This document shows, in pieces, positions 29,657 to 38,937 of a stretch of 64,000 bases of DNA (positions are counted from its first letter, which is position 1; every line of letters starts with the position of its first letter). The translations under genes were made by a program, and so were the position numbers. The DNA is from Candidatus Bathyarchaeota archaeon (GTDB lineage Archaea > Thermoproteota > Bathyarchaeia > 40CM-2-53-6 > JALHTG01). Below the pieces are notes generated by a model, which had not been told where the DNA came from, searched no databases, and was given only the letters and a program-made list of their open reading frames with translations. The stretch covers positions 1 to 64,000 of the forward strand of contig JALHTG010000019.1 of NCBI GenBank assembly GCA_022865705.1. The letters run 5' to 3'.

Positions 29657-31975
29657 TCACACCTGTGACGCTACTATTGCCTGACCTAAGGAGAGTCCCC
29701 CGTCTCCGGGCGGCACTGACTTGTGCTGAAGGAACGTTAGTCCCTGTTCCTCAACGCATTTCCGTATGGTTTCGACCATGCTCAAGTTAACCGCGACCCC
29801 TCCAGTCACACCAACTCGCCTGATGTTTCTACTCCTCGCGACCTCGGTAGCAATATAGGCTAAGGCCCTTGAGAGGCGGCCTTGGAACGTCGCACAAATG
29901 TCTGGGAGCGGTACTCTTCCAATCGCTAACAGCGTCTCAAGCAACAGCTTCGTGGTGTCAACAGTCAAGAGTTCACCGCGTTGGACTATCAAGTCAGATG
30001 AAGAACAGTGTGTTTCTGGTTGCCCATTCTGCGCCACGGCCTCAAGCATCATTGCGGGCTCTCCCTCGTAAGTTCTGTGAAGACAGATCCCTACTCCCGC
30101 AGCCATTGCGTCCAGCACCCTTCCGGTACTGGATGTCCAGCTCAAAGCCAGGTGGTTCTCGATCTGCGTGGTCAATCGCAATAGGTCTTGTTCATTCAGG
30201 GCTCCGATCCCTTGGTGTGAGAGAATCGTCGACCGGACTCGATTGTCGTCAAGGTGTTCCGCAAGCATCGCAGCACACATTCTCAATGGGAAGCGTGTGC
30301 AAACATCCCCTCCTGGCATCGGTTGCTCGGCCAAGTGGCCTATGCGTTCGAAACCCTTGTACGACGTGACCAGGATCTCTCCACCCCAGATCTTGCCGTC
30401 CAGGCCAAACCCGATCCCATCGGCGGCTATTGCAACGATGGATTGCTCCACCGGCACAGAGTTCTCAGCCATTAGGGACACTGCATGAGCGTGATGATGC
30501 TGCACTGCTACCGTTCTACTCTTCCACGCGTGAGAGAGATCCTTTGCCAGCCTGGACGACAGATAGCCCGGATGTGCATCATGAGCAACAACAGCCCCCT
30601 GATGTGAAATGCCTACCAGTTGAATTAGGTGTTCAAGAGCGTCCTTAAGGAAGCCCATGGCTTCCAACCGGTCCACGTCCCCAATGTGCTGCGTAAGGTA
30701 ACACTGGCTGCCATGAAGAACGCTACCTACGGACCTTAACTCTGCCCCCAAGCCCACGACATCAGCCTGTGACACAAAAGGAACCTCCACGGGAACCGGG
30801 ACGTACCCCCTGGACCTACGAATCATCGTTGGAACCTGGCCGAGAACTCTTACAACCGAGTCGTCGCAACGTGCCGTGATCTCCCTATCATGAAGTACAA
30901 AGTAGTCAACGATATCTGACAGTTGCCGAATGCCTTCATCGTTTGAAACTGCCATTGGCAGCCCAGAGATGTTGCCGCTTGTCATCACGAGTGCCGGATC
31001 CTTGGAGAAGTGAGCAAGCAGAAGATGTATGCCGGTGTATGGCAACATCACGCCCACTGTATTGAGATTAGGAGACACAAGCTCAGAGAGGCGGTACCCT
31101 TCAAGCTTCCTTAGTGCGACTATCGGCCGTCGCCAGCCCTCCAGAAGACGTGCCTCTAGATCCGACACAAATGCGAACTTTCGAACTTCGGCCAAGTCAC
31201 GTGACATCACCGCGAAAGGTTGGAAAGGTTTCGCCTTTCGCGTTCTGATTCGGCGTAAGGGATCGTCGCAAATTGCGGACGCCGACACATGGATCCCCCC
31301 AATGCCCTTTACTCCAAGGATAGCTCCTTCGTTCAACAGTCGCGCTGCCTCTTCTAACGGGTTGTCTTCCTCAATCGGCTTGCCTGTCCTATCGTACAGC
31401 GTAACCCGCGGCCCGCATGATGAACAACAAATCCCTTGGGCGTGAAATCGCCTGTCGTCAGGGTTTTGGTATTCTCTCAGGCAGGTTCGGCACATTGGGA
31501 ACGAATTCATGTTGGTATGGTCCCTGTCATAGGGCGGTTCCATCACAGCAGAAAACCTTGGGCCGCATGAGGCACAACACGTGAAGGGATACAAGTACCA
31601 TCTCGATGTTGCGTCAAGAACCTCGCTTGCGCATCTATCGCAAATTGCTATGTCAGGCGGGATTATTGACCCTGAAAAAGATCGCTGCAGATCACTAGGG
31701 TATATTGCGAATTCGTGGAATCGTCCTGAATACTTTTCAAATGCTACATGTAGGTCGGTGATCTGGCATATGGGTGGCGCTCTCGTCCTCAGCTCATGAA
31801 CGAACGTTTCGACTGTGGGCCGATCGCCTTCTATGCAAAGTTCTACGCCGGCATCACCCAGATTCCGGACATACCCAACCACGCCATGTCGTGACGCTAG
31901 GTTGTGAAGGAATGGCCTGAAGCCGACCCCCTGGACGATCCCTCTGAACCGCAGTTTGGCCGCTATCTTCTCCAA
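29657..31975 (-). CDS. hypF: Carbamoyltransferase HypF
   Basis: Acylphosphatase RFRGIVQGVGFRPF, CxxC zinc motifs CDRCASEV..CCASCGPRFS..CRTCLREY..CCSSCGPR, YrdC-like and Kae1-like HHHAHAVSLMAEN. Confidence 0.95.
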   Translation of the reverse strand: MEKIAAKLRFRGIVQGVGFRPFLHNLASRHGVVGYVRNLGDAGVELCIEGDRPTVETFVHELRTRAPPICQITDLHVAFEKYSGRFHEFAIYPSDLQRSFSGSIIPPDIAICDRCASEVLDATSRWYLYPFTCCASCGPRFSAVMEPPYDRDHTNMNSFPMCRTCLREYQNPDDRRFHAQGICCSSCGPRVTLYDRTGKPIEEDNPLEEAARLLNEGAILGVKGIGGIHVSASAICDDPLRRIRTRKAKPFQPFAVMSRDLAEVRKFAFVSDLEARLLEGWRRPIVALRKLEGYRLSELVSPNLNTVGVMLPYTGIHLLLAHFSKDPALVMTSGNISGLPMAVSNDEGIRQLSDIVDYFVLHDREITARCDDSVVRVLGQVPTMIRRSRGYVPVPVEVPFVSQADVVGLGAELRSVGSVLHGSQCYLTQHIGDVDRLEAMGFLKDALEHLIQLVGISHQGAVVAHDAHPGYLSSRLAKDLSHAWKSRTVAVQHHHAHAVSLMAENSVPVEQSIVAIAADGIGFGLDGKIWGGEILVTSYKGFERIGHLAEQPMPGGDVCTRFPLRMCAAMLAEHLDDNRVRSTILSHQGIGALNEQDLLRLTTQIENHLALSWTSSTGRVLDAMAAGVGICLHRTYEGEPAMMLEAVAQNGQPETHCSSSDLIVQRGELLTVDTTKLLLETLLAIGRVPLPDICATFQGRLSRALAYIATEVARSRNIRRVGVTGGVAVNLSMVETIRKCVEEQGLTFLQHKSVPPGDGGLSLGQAIVASQV

Positions 31976-32071
31976 CCTTGACCCCGGTCCTGACGCACTA
32001 TGGAGGCTCTCGAGTCGTTCTCGAAAACGTAGATATACTTTCTGTTTCCAGGTGATTCTAGGTTAAGGCCG

Positions 32072-32659
32072 TTGTCGAAACCGCCAAAGACATCCGAGCC
32101 CGTTCTGGGCGAAGTTGGAACTTGGACAGCGATGGGGATTGTGAAGCGTCTTGATGATCAGAAGCGTATGATAGATCGCATGTGCCGCGAGTTGGAAGAG
32201 TTGAGATCGATGAAGATTAGTGAGACAAGCAAGAACACACAATTCCAAGACTTCAAAGCGTTGACGGAGAACCTTGAAACCGCTCTAGCCGCAAACAAGC
32301 GACTTGCAGATAGCGTGATCAAAATCAGGGAGATCCTTTCTGGTCTAGTACGTGAAAACGAGAAGCTGAGAGAAGAAGTTGACGTGATAAGGAGGGGTTC
32401 CGGTGCGTCAATTGCTCTCGAGCCTAGACAGATCCATGATTCTGGCCTCAGGATCCTTCAGGCACTTAGCACGGGCTCCAAATCGTCGACGGAAGTCTCG
32501 GTCGTCGTAAGACGAAGTCGCGAACACACCAGTAGGATGCTGAAGAAGATGGTCGACCAAGGGCTGCTTGAGGAGTCGCGGACATACCCTGCGAAGTATA
32601 GTTTGACTAACAGAACGAAGGATGTCCTACAATCTCAAACGACGCCTACTTCTGGATGA
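32072..32659 (+). CDS. Coiled-coil plus winged-helix DNA-binding protein
   Basis: Central heptad-rich region; C-terminal GLRILQALSTGSKSSTEVSVVVRRSREHTSRMLKKMVDQGLLEESRTYPAKYSLTN wHTH. Confidence 0.65.
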   Translation: MSKPPKTSEPVLGEVGTWTAMGIVKRLDDQKRMIDRMCRELEELRSMKISETSKNTQFQDFKALTENLETALAANKRLADSVIKIREILSGLVRENEKLREEVDVIRRGSGASIALEPRQIHDSGLRILQALSTGSKSSTEVSVVVRRSREHTSRMLKKMVDQGLLEESRTYPAKYSLTNRTKDVLQSQTTPTSG

Positions 32660-33059
32660 TGTTATTCCAGGAGAACGTGCCAGGCTGTTTCGTTGTATAC
32701 AGCCATTGGGCAGGGGATCCCGACCGCAACACTATTCCCTTGTCTACGAATCGAGAGAGGTAGGTGCAGACTGTGCTTAGCGATATAGTCTCACCATGCC
32801 TCCGTTCATATGCCTGCTTTATGTCGGCGGACCGAAACGCCCTTCCCTGGTACCCGGTGAGAATGTCGCGAATTCGTTCAAACTTTCTTTCAGCTGTTGG
32901 CCCCGCACCTGTCTCCCCGGGACCACCAACGTTGCCCATGAGTTCCACATAGTCGAGGATCTTGGCGACCTTCTCCTTGGTAACATCCCCGTCGACAGTG
33001 ATCGTATGCTTGGTCCCGACTTGGTCGAAGAACTCTATCTTCACCTTGCGGGCCGGCAC
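32646..33059 (-). CDS. Winged-helix DNA-binding protein adjacent to candidate origin
   Basis: FERIRDILTGYQGRAFRSADIKQAYERRHGETISLSTVCTYLSRFVDKGIVLRSG wHTH. Confidence 0.65.
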   Translation of the reverse strand: MPARKVKIEFFDQVGTKHTITVDGDVTKEKVAKILDYVELMGNVGGPGETGAGPTAERKFERIRDILTGYQGRAFRSADIKQAYERRHGETISLSTVCTYLSRFVDKGIVLRSGSPAQWLYTTKQPGTFSWNNIIQK

Positions 33060-33329
33060 ATTCTCACCTGCTTATCGTTCTTCACGTTTCTCAGTTCACA
33101 AGTTAATACCTTTTTTGGTGAACCTACGGCGAAAGCTTTCACAAATGTCTCAATTCTCGGCTCAATGTTCGCCCGTAATCAAACCAAATCGATTGGAAAA
33201 GGAGAAACGTGACTCATTCACTCGAAGTGAACTCCGCACTTGCCCTGTTAGCGTATGTTTACCATCGATTGATGTTCAGCGGGTTCACCCTTCGCAAAAG
33301 ATAACTGATCCGTTTCCGTTGCAGACGAA

Positions 33330-33540
33330 CCCCTGCGTTTCCATTGGAAGATCCCCCTCGGCAGCTTCAGTGACCACGCATCGAACAAAACGTGGTTCGT
33401 GTTGTAACAACTACAATCAATTATACCGATAGTATTTAGTGGTCCGTTGCCTCCTATACCCAATGGACTATATTTCATTCCAATACTAACACATCCAAGC
33501 TATTCCCAGGACGAAGCCTCCAGTGGAAGGAGAGGGGTGG
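33330..33540. promoter_or_regulatory. Candidate replication origin (oriC): inverted ORB-like elements flanking an AT-rich stretch
   Basis: Minus-strand CTTCCAATGGAAACGCAGGGG (33330-33350) and plus-strand CCTCCAGTGGAAGGAGAGGGGTGG (33517-33540) around AT-rich ~33400-33500; immediately upstream of orc1/cdc6. Confidence 0.82.
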
Positions 33541-33652
33541 CGGAGTGCGAGGGAAACTCACCGAAGTACTTCGGTAGCTGCCGTCCAGTACAGGGATCTG
33601 TTGTTGCAAGTCGGTTTTCGTGTACAAGAACTGTTAATATTTCTCATGGAGC

Positions 33653-34924
33653 GTGCGTCGTGTGGAGGCTTCTCAAGTGAGTTCCGGCGACATATTGGAT
33701 GTGGTCTTTGACAGATTTCTTTCTGGCACCACTATCTTCGCAAATCGAGATGTCCTCCGGCACGATTATGTTCCTCAGGCTCTTCCTCACCGCGATGAAC
33801 AGATCCACAAACTTGGAGCTATGGTGGCACCTGCGCTTACAGGATCGAAGATCTCAAACGTGTTTGTCTATGGGAAGACAGGCACAGGAAAAACTGCAGT
33901 AGCAAGATTTGTCCTGTCGCACCTTGAGCGAAGGGCTGGTGACACTGGTGCACCGGTGCGCGTTTCCTACATCAATTGTCGGTTGGCCGGAACGAACTAC
34001 CGTGTTCTGGCGGAGCTATGTCGTACGTGGTCCGTTAATGTTCCATTCACTGGCCTGGCATCCGGTGAGGTCTTGGACAGATTCCGAGACTCACTCATAG
34101 CGAGCAAGCGGTTCACAGTGGTAGTTCTTGATGAAGTCGACGCTTTGGTCAAACATCAAGGCGACGACACGCTCCTGTATGAACTAACTAGGATAAACGA
34201 GTCATTGAGAGGGGGCTGGGTTGGAATCGTCGGGATATCCAACGACCTCCACTTCAAGGAATACCTTGACCCGAGAGTCTTGAGCTCACTCAGCGAGGAG
34301 GAGTTGCTCTTTCGTCCGTACCTTGCGGACGAATTGTATGACATACTACTGGCACGTGCAAAGTCAGCCTTCCTCCCGAACGCTCTACTCGAACCCGCCT
34401 TGAGACTGTGTGCCGCTCTGGCGGCAGGAGAGCATGGAGATGCGCGGAGAGCGTTGGATCTGCTCCGCGTCGCTGCCGAATTAGCAGAGAGAGAAACCGC
34501 GAAAGCGGTGACCGAGGAGCATGTCCGGCTAGCACAACAAAAGATCGATGACGACAGAGTTGCTGAGGCCCTCAAGTCGTTGCCATTGCATTCGAAGGTA
34601 GTTCTTCTGGCGACCCACCTCATCAGCAGTCGTACTCAAGAAGGGGCGATCACGGGCGACGTCTACGGTGTCTACAAGGAGTTGTGTGATGTGACAAAGG
34701 TGGAACCACTCACGCAAAGGAGGGTCAGCGGGTTAGTGAATGAGCTTGACGTAATGGGGATACTGAATGCCCGGGTTGTGAACCTTGGCCGCTACGGTAG
34801 AACAAAGAAGATACGACTGGGCATCCCACCCAAGGCACTATCAGATGCGTTCTCGCATGAAACCTTGGTTTCTTCGCTCATGTCATATACTCCGAAGAGC
34901 TTCCACAGACGGCGAATCGCCTAA
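33653..34924 (+). CDS. Orc1/Cdc6 replication initiator
   Basis: YGKTGTGKTAVARFVL Walker A, VVLDEVDALVKHQGDDTLLYELTRIN, C-terminal wHTH. Confidence 0.95.
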   Translation: MRRVEASQVSSGDILDVVFDRFLSGTTIFANRDVLRHDYVPQALPHRDEQIHKLGAMVAPALTGSKISNVFVYGKTGTGKTAVARFVLSHLERRAGDTGAPVRVSYINCRLAGTNYRVLAELCRTWSVNVPFTGLASGEVLDRFRDSLIASKRFTVVVLDEVDALVKHQGDDTLLYELTRINESLRGGWVGIVGISNDLHFKEYLDPRVLSSLSEEELLFRPYLADELYDILLARAKSAFLPNALLEPALRLCAALAAGEHGDARRALDLLRVAAELAERETAKAVTEEHVRLAQQKIDDDRVAEALKSLPLHSKVVLLATHLISSRTQEGAITGDVYGVYKELCDVTKVEPLTQRRVSGLVNELDVMGILNARVVNLGRYGRTKKIRLGIPPKALSDAFSHETLVSSLMSYTPKSFHRRRIA

Positions 34925-35476
34925 AGCACGTGCAACGATTCTAGCGATTCTAAGGGGCTCTGGCCTCTTCCCAAACTGGACCATTTTGCGCAACATACCC
35001 GCGGCCTTTAATGGAGGAAGGCCGACGCAGTAGAAGTAGGCTGTCTCCCGCCGACTAATTCGCAGAGTGTGTGGCGGACCCATGCGATGAAAGAGAGCGA
35101 TCTTCTCTTTCCAATCTGCGAAATGCCTTCGAAGAGCCTTCTTCACGGAACCTAAATCCGGCCTTACTGGATTCACCACCAGAATTGGCAGGTTAGTTTC
35201 TTGGTGTAGCTTGTGGGCGTTGACAACATTGAATCCGCCTAGAGAAATCGATGGCAGAATGATCAGATCCAGCGAACCCGCTCGTCGAGCAAGTGAAGTG
35301 ACTTTCCGTGTAGCATCCGTCCCATCGACATCAATACGATCTAGAACAAATCGCTGAATCGAGTTGTTGGTTGTTACAACACCAAGCAGAAGACAATATC
35401 TATCCGACTTTGAAAAAGGCCCGTCTTCAATGGCCAAGACCCTTCGGATGTTCCATTCACGGCTGTGTGAAGTCAA
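34883..35476 (-). CDS. DUF99 family protein
   Basis: RRVLAIEDGPF, DLIILPSISLGGFNVVNAHKLHQETNLPILVVNPVRPD. Confidence 0.85.
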   Translation of the reverse strand: MTSHSREWNIRRVLAIEDGPFSKSDRYCLLLGVVTTNNSIQRFVLDRIDVDGTDATRKVTSLARRAGSLDLIILPSISLGGFNVVNAHKLHQETNLPILVVNPVRPDLGSVKKALRRHFADWKEKIALFHRMGPPHTLRISRRETAYFYCVGLPPLKAAGMLRKMVQFGKRPEPLRIARIVARALGDSPSVEALRSI

Positions 35477-36974
35477 TGAGGCCTACCTGCAGCGTCTGAA
35501 GGGATAGCGTGGGCAAGATACCTGGGGTAGGGACTAGGCCCATCTTCCGCTGATACTCAGTCTGGCTCTGCCAAGCGCCAGAGTTCACTATGACGGTTCT
35601 TCGATACTCCTTGTGCTTCAGGACATGGATATGTCCGGAGTGAAAGACGTCAGGAACATCTTGGATGACTAGCCTATCCTCCTGCTCTGGAGCGATGGGG
35701 GTCCTCTTGCCATACTCTGGTGCCAGGTGTCGACATCTCAAAAGGTGTTCCATTGCCTTGTCAGGCGTTTGGAACGTCATTCCAGGCACTGTTGCCACTA
35801 CGTCGTCGAGCGAGCGGCCATGATACACGAGGAAGCTTACCCCGTGCAGTCGAAGCCGAACGGGGTTGTCTAGAGCATGGATACTTCTCGCCTCGTACAC
35901 TGGTTCAGCGAATTCTTTTGCCACTGCGGGTTGGGGGATGGCCTGCCTTGTCGCGTCGTGATTGCCCGGAATGAGTATCACCTCGATGTAGTCCGGTATT
36001 TGCTCAACGTACTGAGCCGCAACCTTGTACTGAGCATAAACGTCGGGAATTTCCAACTCTCGGTCCTGGTCTGGGTAGATTCCTACGCCGTCTACCAGGT
36101 CACCGGCGATAACTAGGTACTTGATTCTCCCAGCAACATCCCGTTGATTCGGTGTGCCGATCTTGCCGTTTAGCCAGAGGATCATTCTACCGAACGCTTC
36201 TCGCAGAAAGGTTTTGCTTCCAACATGGATGTCTGATAGCAAGGCAGCGAACACTGGCTCGTCTGCTCTGTGGGGTTCATGATCAGGAAGGTCTGGAAGA
36301 TAGAGTTTCTCGCAAATGAGTAAATCCTTCTTTGCTCGAACCGCCTCGACGTAGACAACTTGGTCCAGAGGGGCACTTTGAGCCGTTTCAAATGCCTCCG
36401 GGTTGCTTCTTTGCACCATCACGGTGGCACTGTTTTCCTCGTCGTCAACGCTTAAGAAGAGGTAGTCTTTTCGAGGCCTCTTATCCATTATCATGGCGAT
36501 AAAGCGTACCTTCTCGTTGGGCGAGGCCTCTAGCGCTTGTCCGATTGTGCCCGCACCACGGACGTCCACTCTTTCATTCAAAATCTGTCGGATCTTCCTG
36601 AATCTTGTGCGAAAATAACGTGCGAAATCTCCGATTTCGGCCTTTGATCTTTTTTCCAGCTCCTTGTCTAAGATTTCGATTCTAGCTTGCACTTCTTTTG
36701 CGTAAGGGATTATTGTCGAAACGACAGTCGACGGGACTGTTTCCGGGCCAATGGTTTTGTCAGGACTTATCCTGAGGGCAACCTTCTCCAGAAGGGGCCT
36801 GTCAATTACCGGAGGCCAAAGCTTGGCTTTCGACGCTTCGTTCAGAACCTCCGCCGCAAGTCTTGCCAGATCCACTTTGTCCTCGATGAGACGAAGCAGT
36901 TCTAGGCAGCTCTTATCCAACTGATAACCTGCAGCCACGATGCATTTTATCGCGGCCACACTCTTCTGTGACAT
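35457..36974 (-). CDS. polB: DNA polymerase D small subunit DP1
   Basis: SDIHVGSKTFL, VIAGDLVDGVGIYPDQ, ILIPGNHDATRQAIPQP, HSGHIHVLKHKEYR. Confidence 0.95.
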   Translation of the reverse strand: MSQKSVAAIKCIVAAGYQLDKSCLELLRLIEDKVDLARLAAEVLNEASKAKLWPPVIDRPLLEKVALRISPDKTIGPETVPSTVVSTIIPYAKEVQARIEILDKELEKRSKAEIGDFARYFRTRFRKIRQILNERVDVRGAGTIGQALEASPNEKVRFIAMIMDKRPRKDYLFLSVDDEENSATVMVQRSNPEAFETAQSAPLDQVVYVEAVRAKKDLLICEKLYLPDLPDHEPHRADEPVFAALLSDIHVGSKTFLREAFGRMILWLNGKIGTPNQRDVAGRIKYLVIAGDLVDGVGIYPDQDRELEIPDVYAQYKVAAQYVEQIPDYIEVILIPGNHDATRQAIPQPAVAKEFAEPVYEARSIHALDNPVRLRLHGVSFLVYHGRSLDDVVATVPGMTFQTPDKAMEHLLRCRHLAPEYGKRTPIAPEQEDRLVIQDVPDVFHSGHIHVLKHKEYRRTVIVNSGAWQSQTEYQRKMGLVPTPGILPTLSLQTLQVGLIDFTQP

Positions 36975-37187
36975 TTATTTCTTCTCTGTAATGGTTTTGT
37001 GAACATGACAGGCGTTCATTGACCCAGGCACTCTCATTTGTTGTGCTCTTTCTTGAATCTTTCATCCTAAGGGAACGTTCAGTCTGGAGGGGGTTTTTAT
37101 TGTACAATTCATAACAGTACTTTGGATCTGATCCGGAACCTCCTGCTAGATGGATCGCGTTAACCATACATTGATGAAGTGACATGA

Positions 37188-37850
37188 ATGAAGAAATCTG
37201 AACTTGCCCGAATAATCGATCATACGAATCTAAAACCTGACGCCAAGGACGACGACATAACTCACCTTTGTGAGGAAGCGATAAAGTATGGATTCAAGGC
37301 CGCAGTTGTGAATCCAGTGAACGTCCGGTTTGCCGCGAGGCTTCTTCACGATTCAGGAGTCGCGGTATGCTCCGTTGTTGGCTTTCCTCTAGGAGCCACG
37401 ACGCGTCATGCGAAGGTATTCGAGGCTGAAGAGGCAATACGTAATGGGGCCTCTGAAATTGATATGGTAGCCAGCATCGGGGCGCTGAAGTCTGGGCGTC
37501 TTGATGACGTTAAGTTGGACATCGAGTCCGTCGCCGCCGCGGTGAAAGGAAAGGGCAAACTTCTCAAGGTGATAATTGAGGCACCCCTGATTACAGACGA
37601 TCAGAAGGCAAAGGTGTGCAGCTTGGCGAAGGACATCGGTGTTGACTTTGTGAAGTCTTGCACAGGGTTCGCTGGGAGCGCCAAGATTGAAGACATTCGC
37701 CTCATGCGTACGGTTGTGGGGGAGGCCGTAGGCGTGAAGGCAGCAGGTGGTATACGATCGTATTCTGACGCCGTTAGAATGATTGAGGCTGGCGCCTCAA
37801 GAATCGGAACCTCTTCCGGACCAAAGATCATCGAAGAAGCTTCAGAGTGA
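37188..37850 (+). CDS. deoC: Deoxyribose-phosphate aldolase
   Basis: IDHTNLKPDA, VVGFPLGATTRHAKVFEAEEAIRNGASEIDMV, FVKSCTGFAGSA. Confidence 0.93.
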   Translation: MKKSELARIIDHTNLKPDAKDDDITHLCEEAIKYGFKAAVVNPVNVRFAARLLHDSGVAVCSVVGFPLGATTRHAKVFEAEEAIRNGASEIDMVASIGALKSGRLDDVKLDIESVAAAVKGKGKLLKVIIEAPLITDDQKAKVCSLAKDIGVDFVKSCTGFAGSAKIEDIRLMRTVVGEAVGVKAAGGIRSYSDAVRMIEAGASRIGTSSGPKIIEEASE

Positions 37851-37879
37851 GGCGAGTCTGTCATCGTACTCGCTGGATA

Positions 37880-38692
37880 TCACGAGATGTGGATGAACCG
37901 CTTGTAGACCCAATAGATGCTGAGCGTAGCCGTTGCGAGTACACCTAGTATGAATAGGACAAGAGCGACGAAGTCTACAGCTCCACCTGGATACAGGAAA
38001 GACAATGGAAGTAGGATGTCCGTGAGAGCGTGCACGGCGATGAAGGGCAGGATGCATCGTATTCTCAAGTAGGCCACACCGAACAGCAAACCAGTTCCAA
38101 TCACATCCAAATGCTGCCAAATTCCAGTTGAACCCAGCGCGGGAAGGTACCAGAGATGCAGGGAGCTCCACATCACCGCACTAGCGACAACAGCAAGTAG
38201 TCGGCCCTTTTTCAGAAGCCGTGTGAGGATATATCCCCTAAAGGCCAGCTCCTCTCCAAAACCGGCATAGACGATTGACGTGAAGATCATGTACCAGTAT
38301 GCCTCTCTTGAAAGGTCCTGAAACGCTGTCTGCACAGCCCCAGGGTCATAGCGCATACCCTCTGGCAGTCTTGGTGTCAGATATTCGCCGGCCCAGAATA
38401 GCGAGGTACTCACAACAAACGACAGGAAGTACAGGACCAATGTGAATGCGATGACTCTCAGCCAAGACGTTCTTGAGAACCCAGTAGATGACCAGAAGCC
38501 GACATTCTCAACAGTCTTGACATAGAAAAGAATAGTTATGATCGGTAACATGAAGACCAGAAGCTGAAGCGCAGCATATGAGAAGAATGTTGTGACAACC
38601 CAGCCTGCAGTTTGGTTGAGAACCACTGACACAAATGAAACGAGATATACCATCGGTGGGCCAGTCCACCCCCACTTCTTCGGCGTGCGCAT
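37880..38692 (-). CDS. CPBP-family intramembrane metalloprotease
   Basis: GFGEELAFRGYILTRLLKKG, multi-TM, HALTDILLPLSFLYP. Confidence 0.83.
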   Translation of the reverse strand: MRTPKKWGWTGPPMVYLVSFVSVVLNQTAGWVVTTFFSYAALQLLVFMLPIITILFYVKTVENVGFWSSTGFSRTSWLRVIAFTLVLYFLSFVVSTSLFWAGEYLTPRLPEGMRYDPGAVQTAFQDLSREAYWYMIFTSIVYAGFGEELAFRGYILTRLLKKGRLLAVVASAVMWSSLHLWYLPALGSTGIWQHLDVIGTGLLFGVAYLRIRCILPFIAVHALTDILLPLSFLYPGGAVDFVALVLFILGVLATATLSIYWVYKRFIHIS

Positions 38693-38937
38693 TGACGTTT
38701 CAGATTGCGTTTCGACGGCCTCCTAGGCACCTATTCTTCAATCAGTCTCTGCCCATACTCCCTGCGAGTTCCAATACTGGGAGGTCATGTGGATACCTTG
38801 ATTCACGCTGACACATTATTGATGACTCGCCAGCCTAGAGCGTTCCATCATTCTCAGGGGATTAGAATGCGGTTTGAATCAGCCCAAGACTCGTCTGGAT
38901 GTCTTGCTGGTTCGTTCGCGGTGTGCAAAAGAGGATG

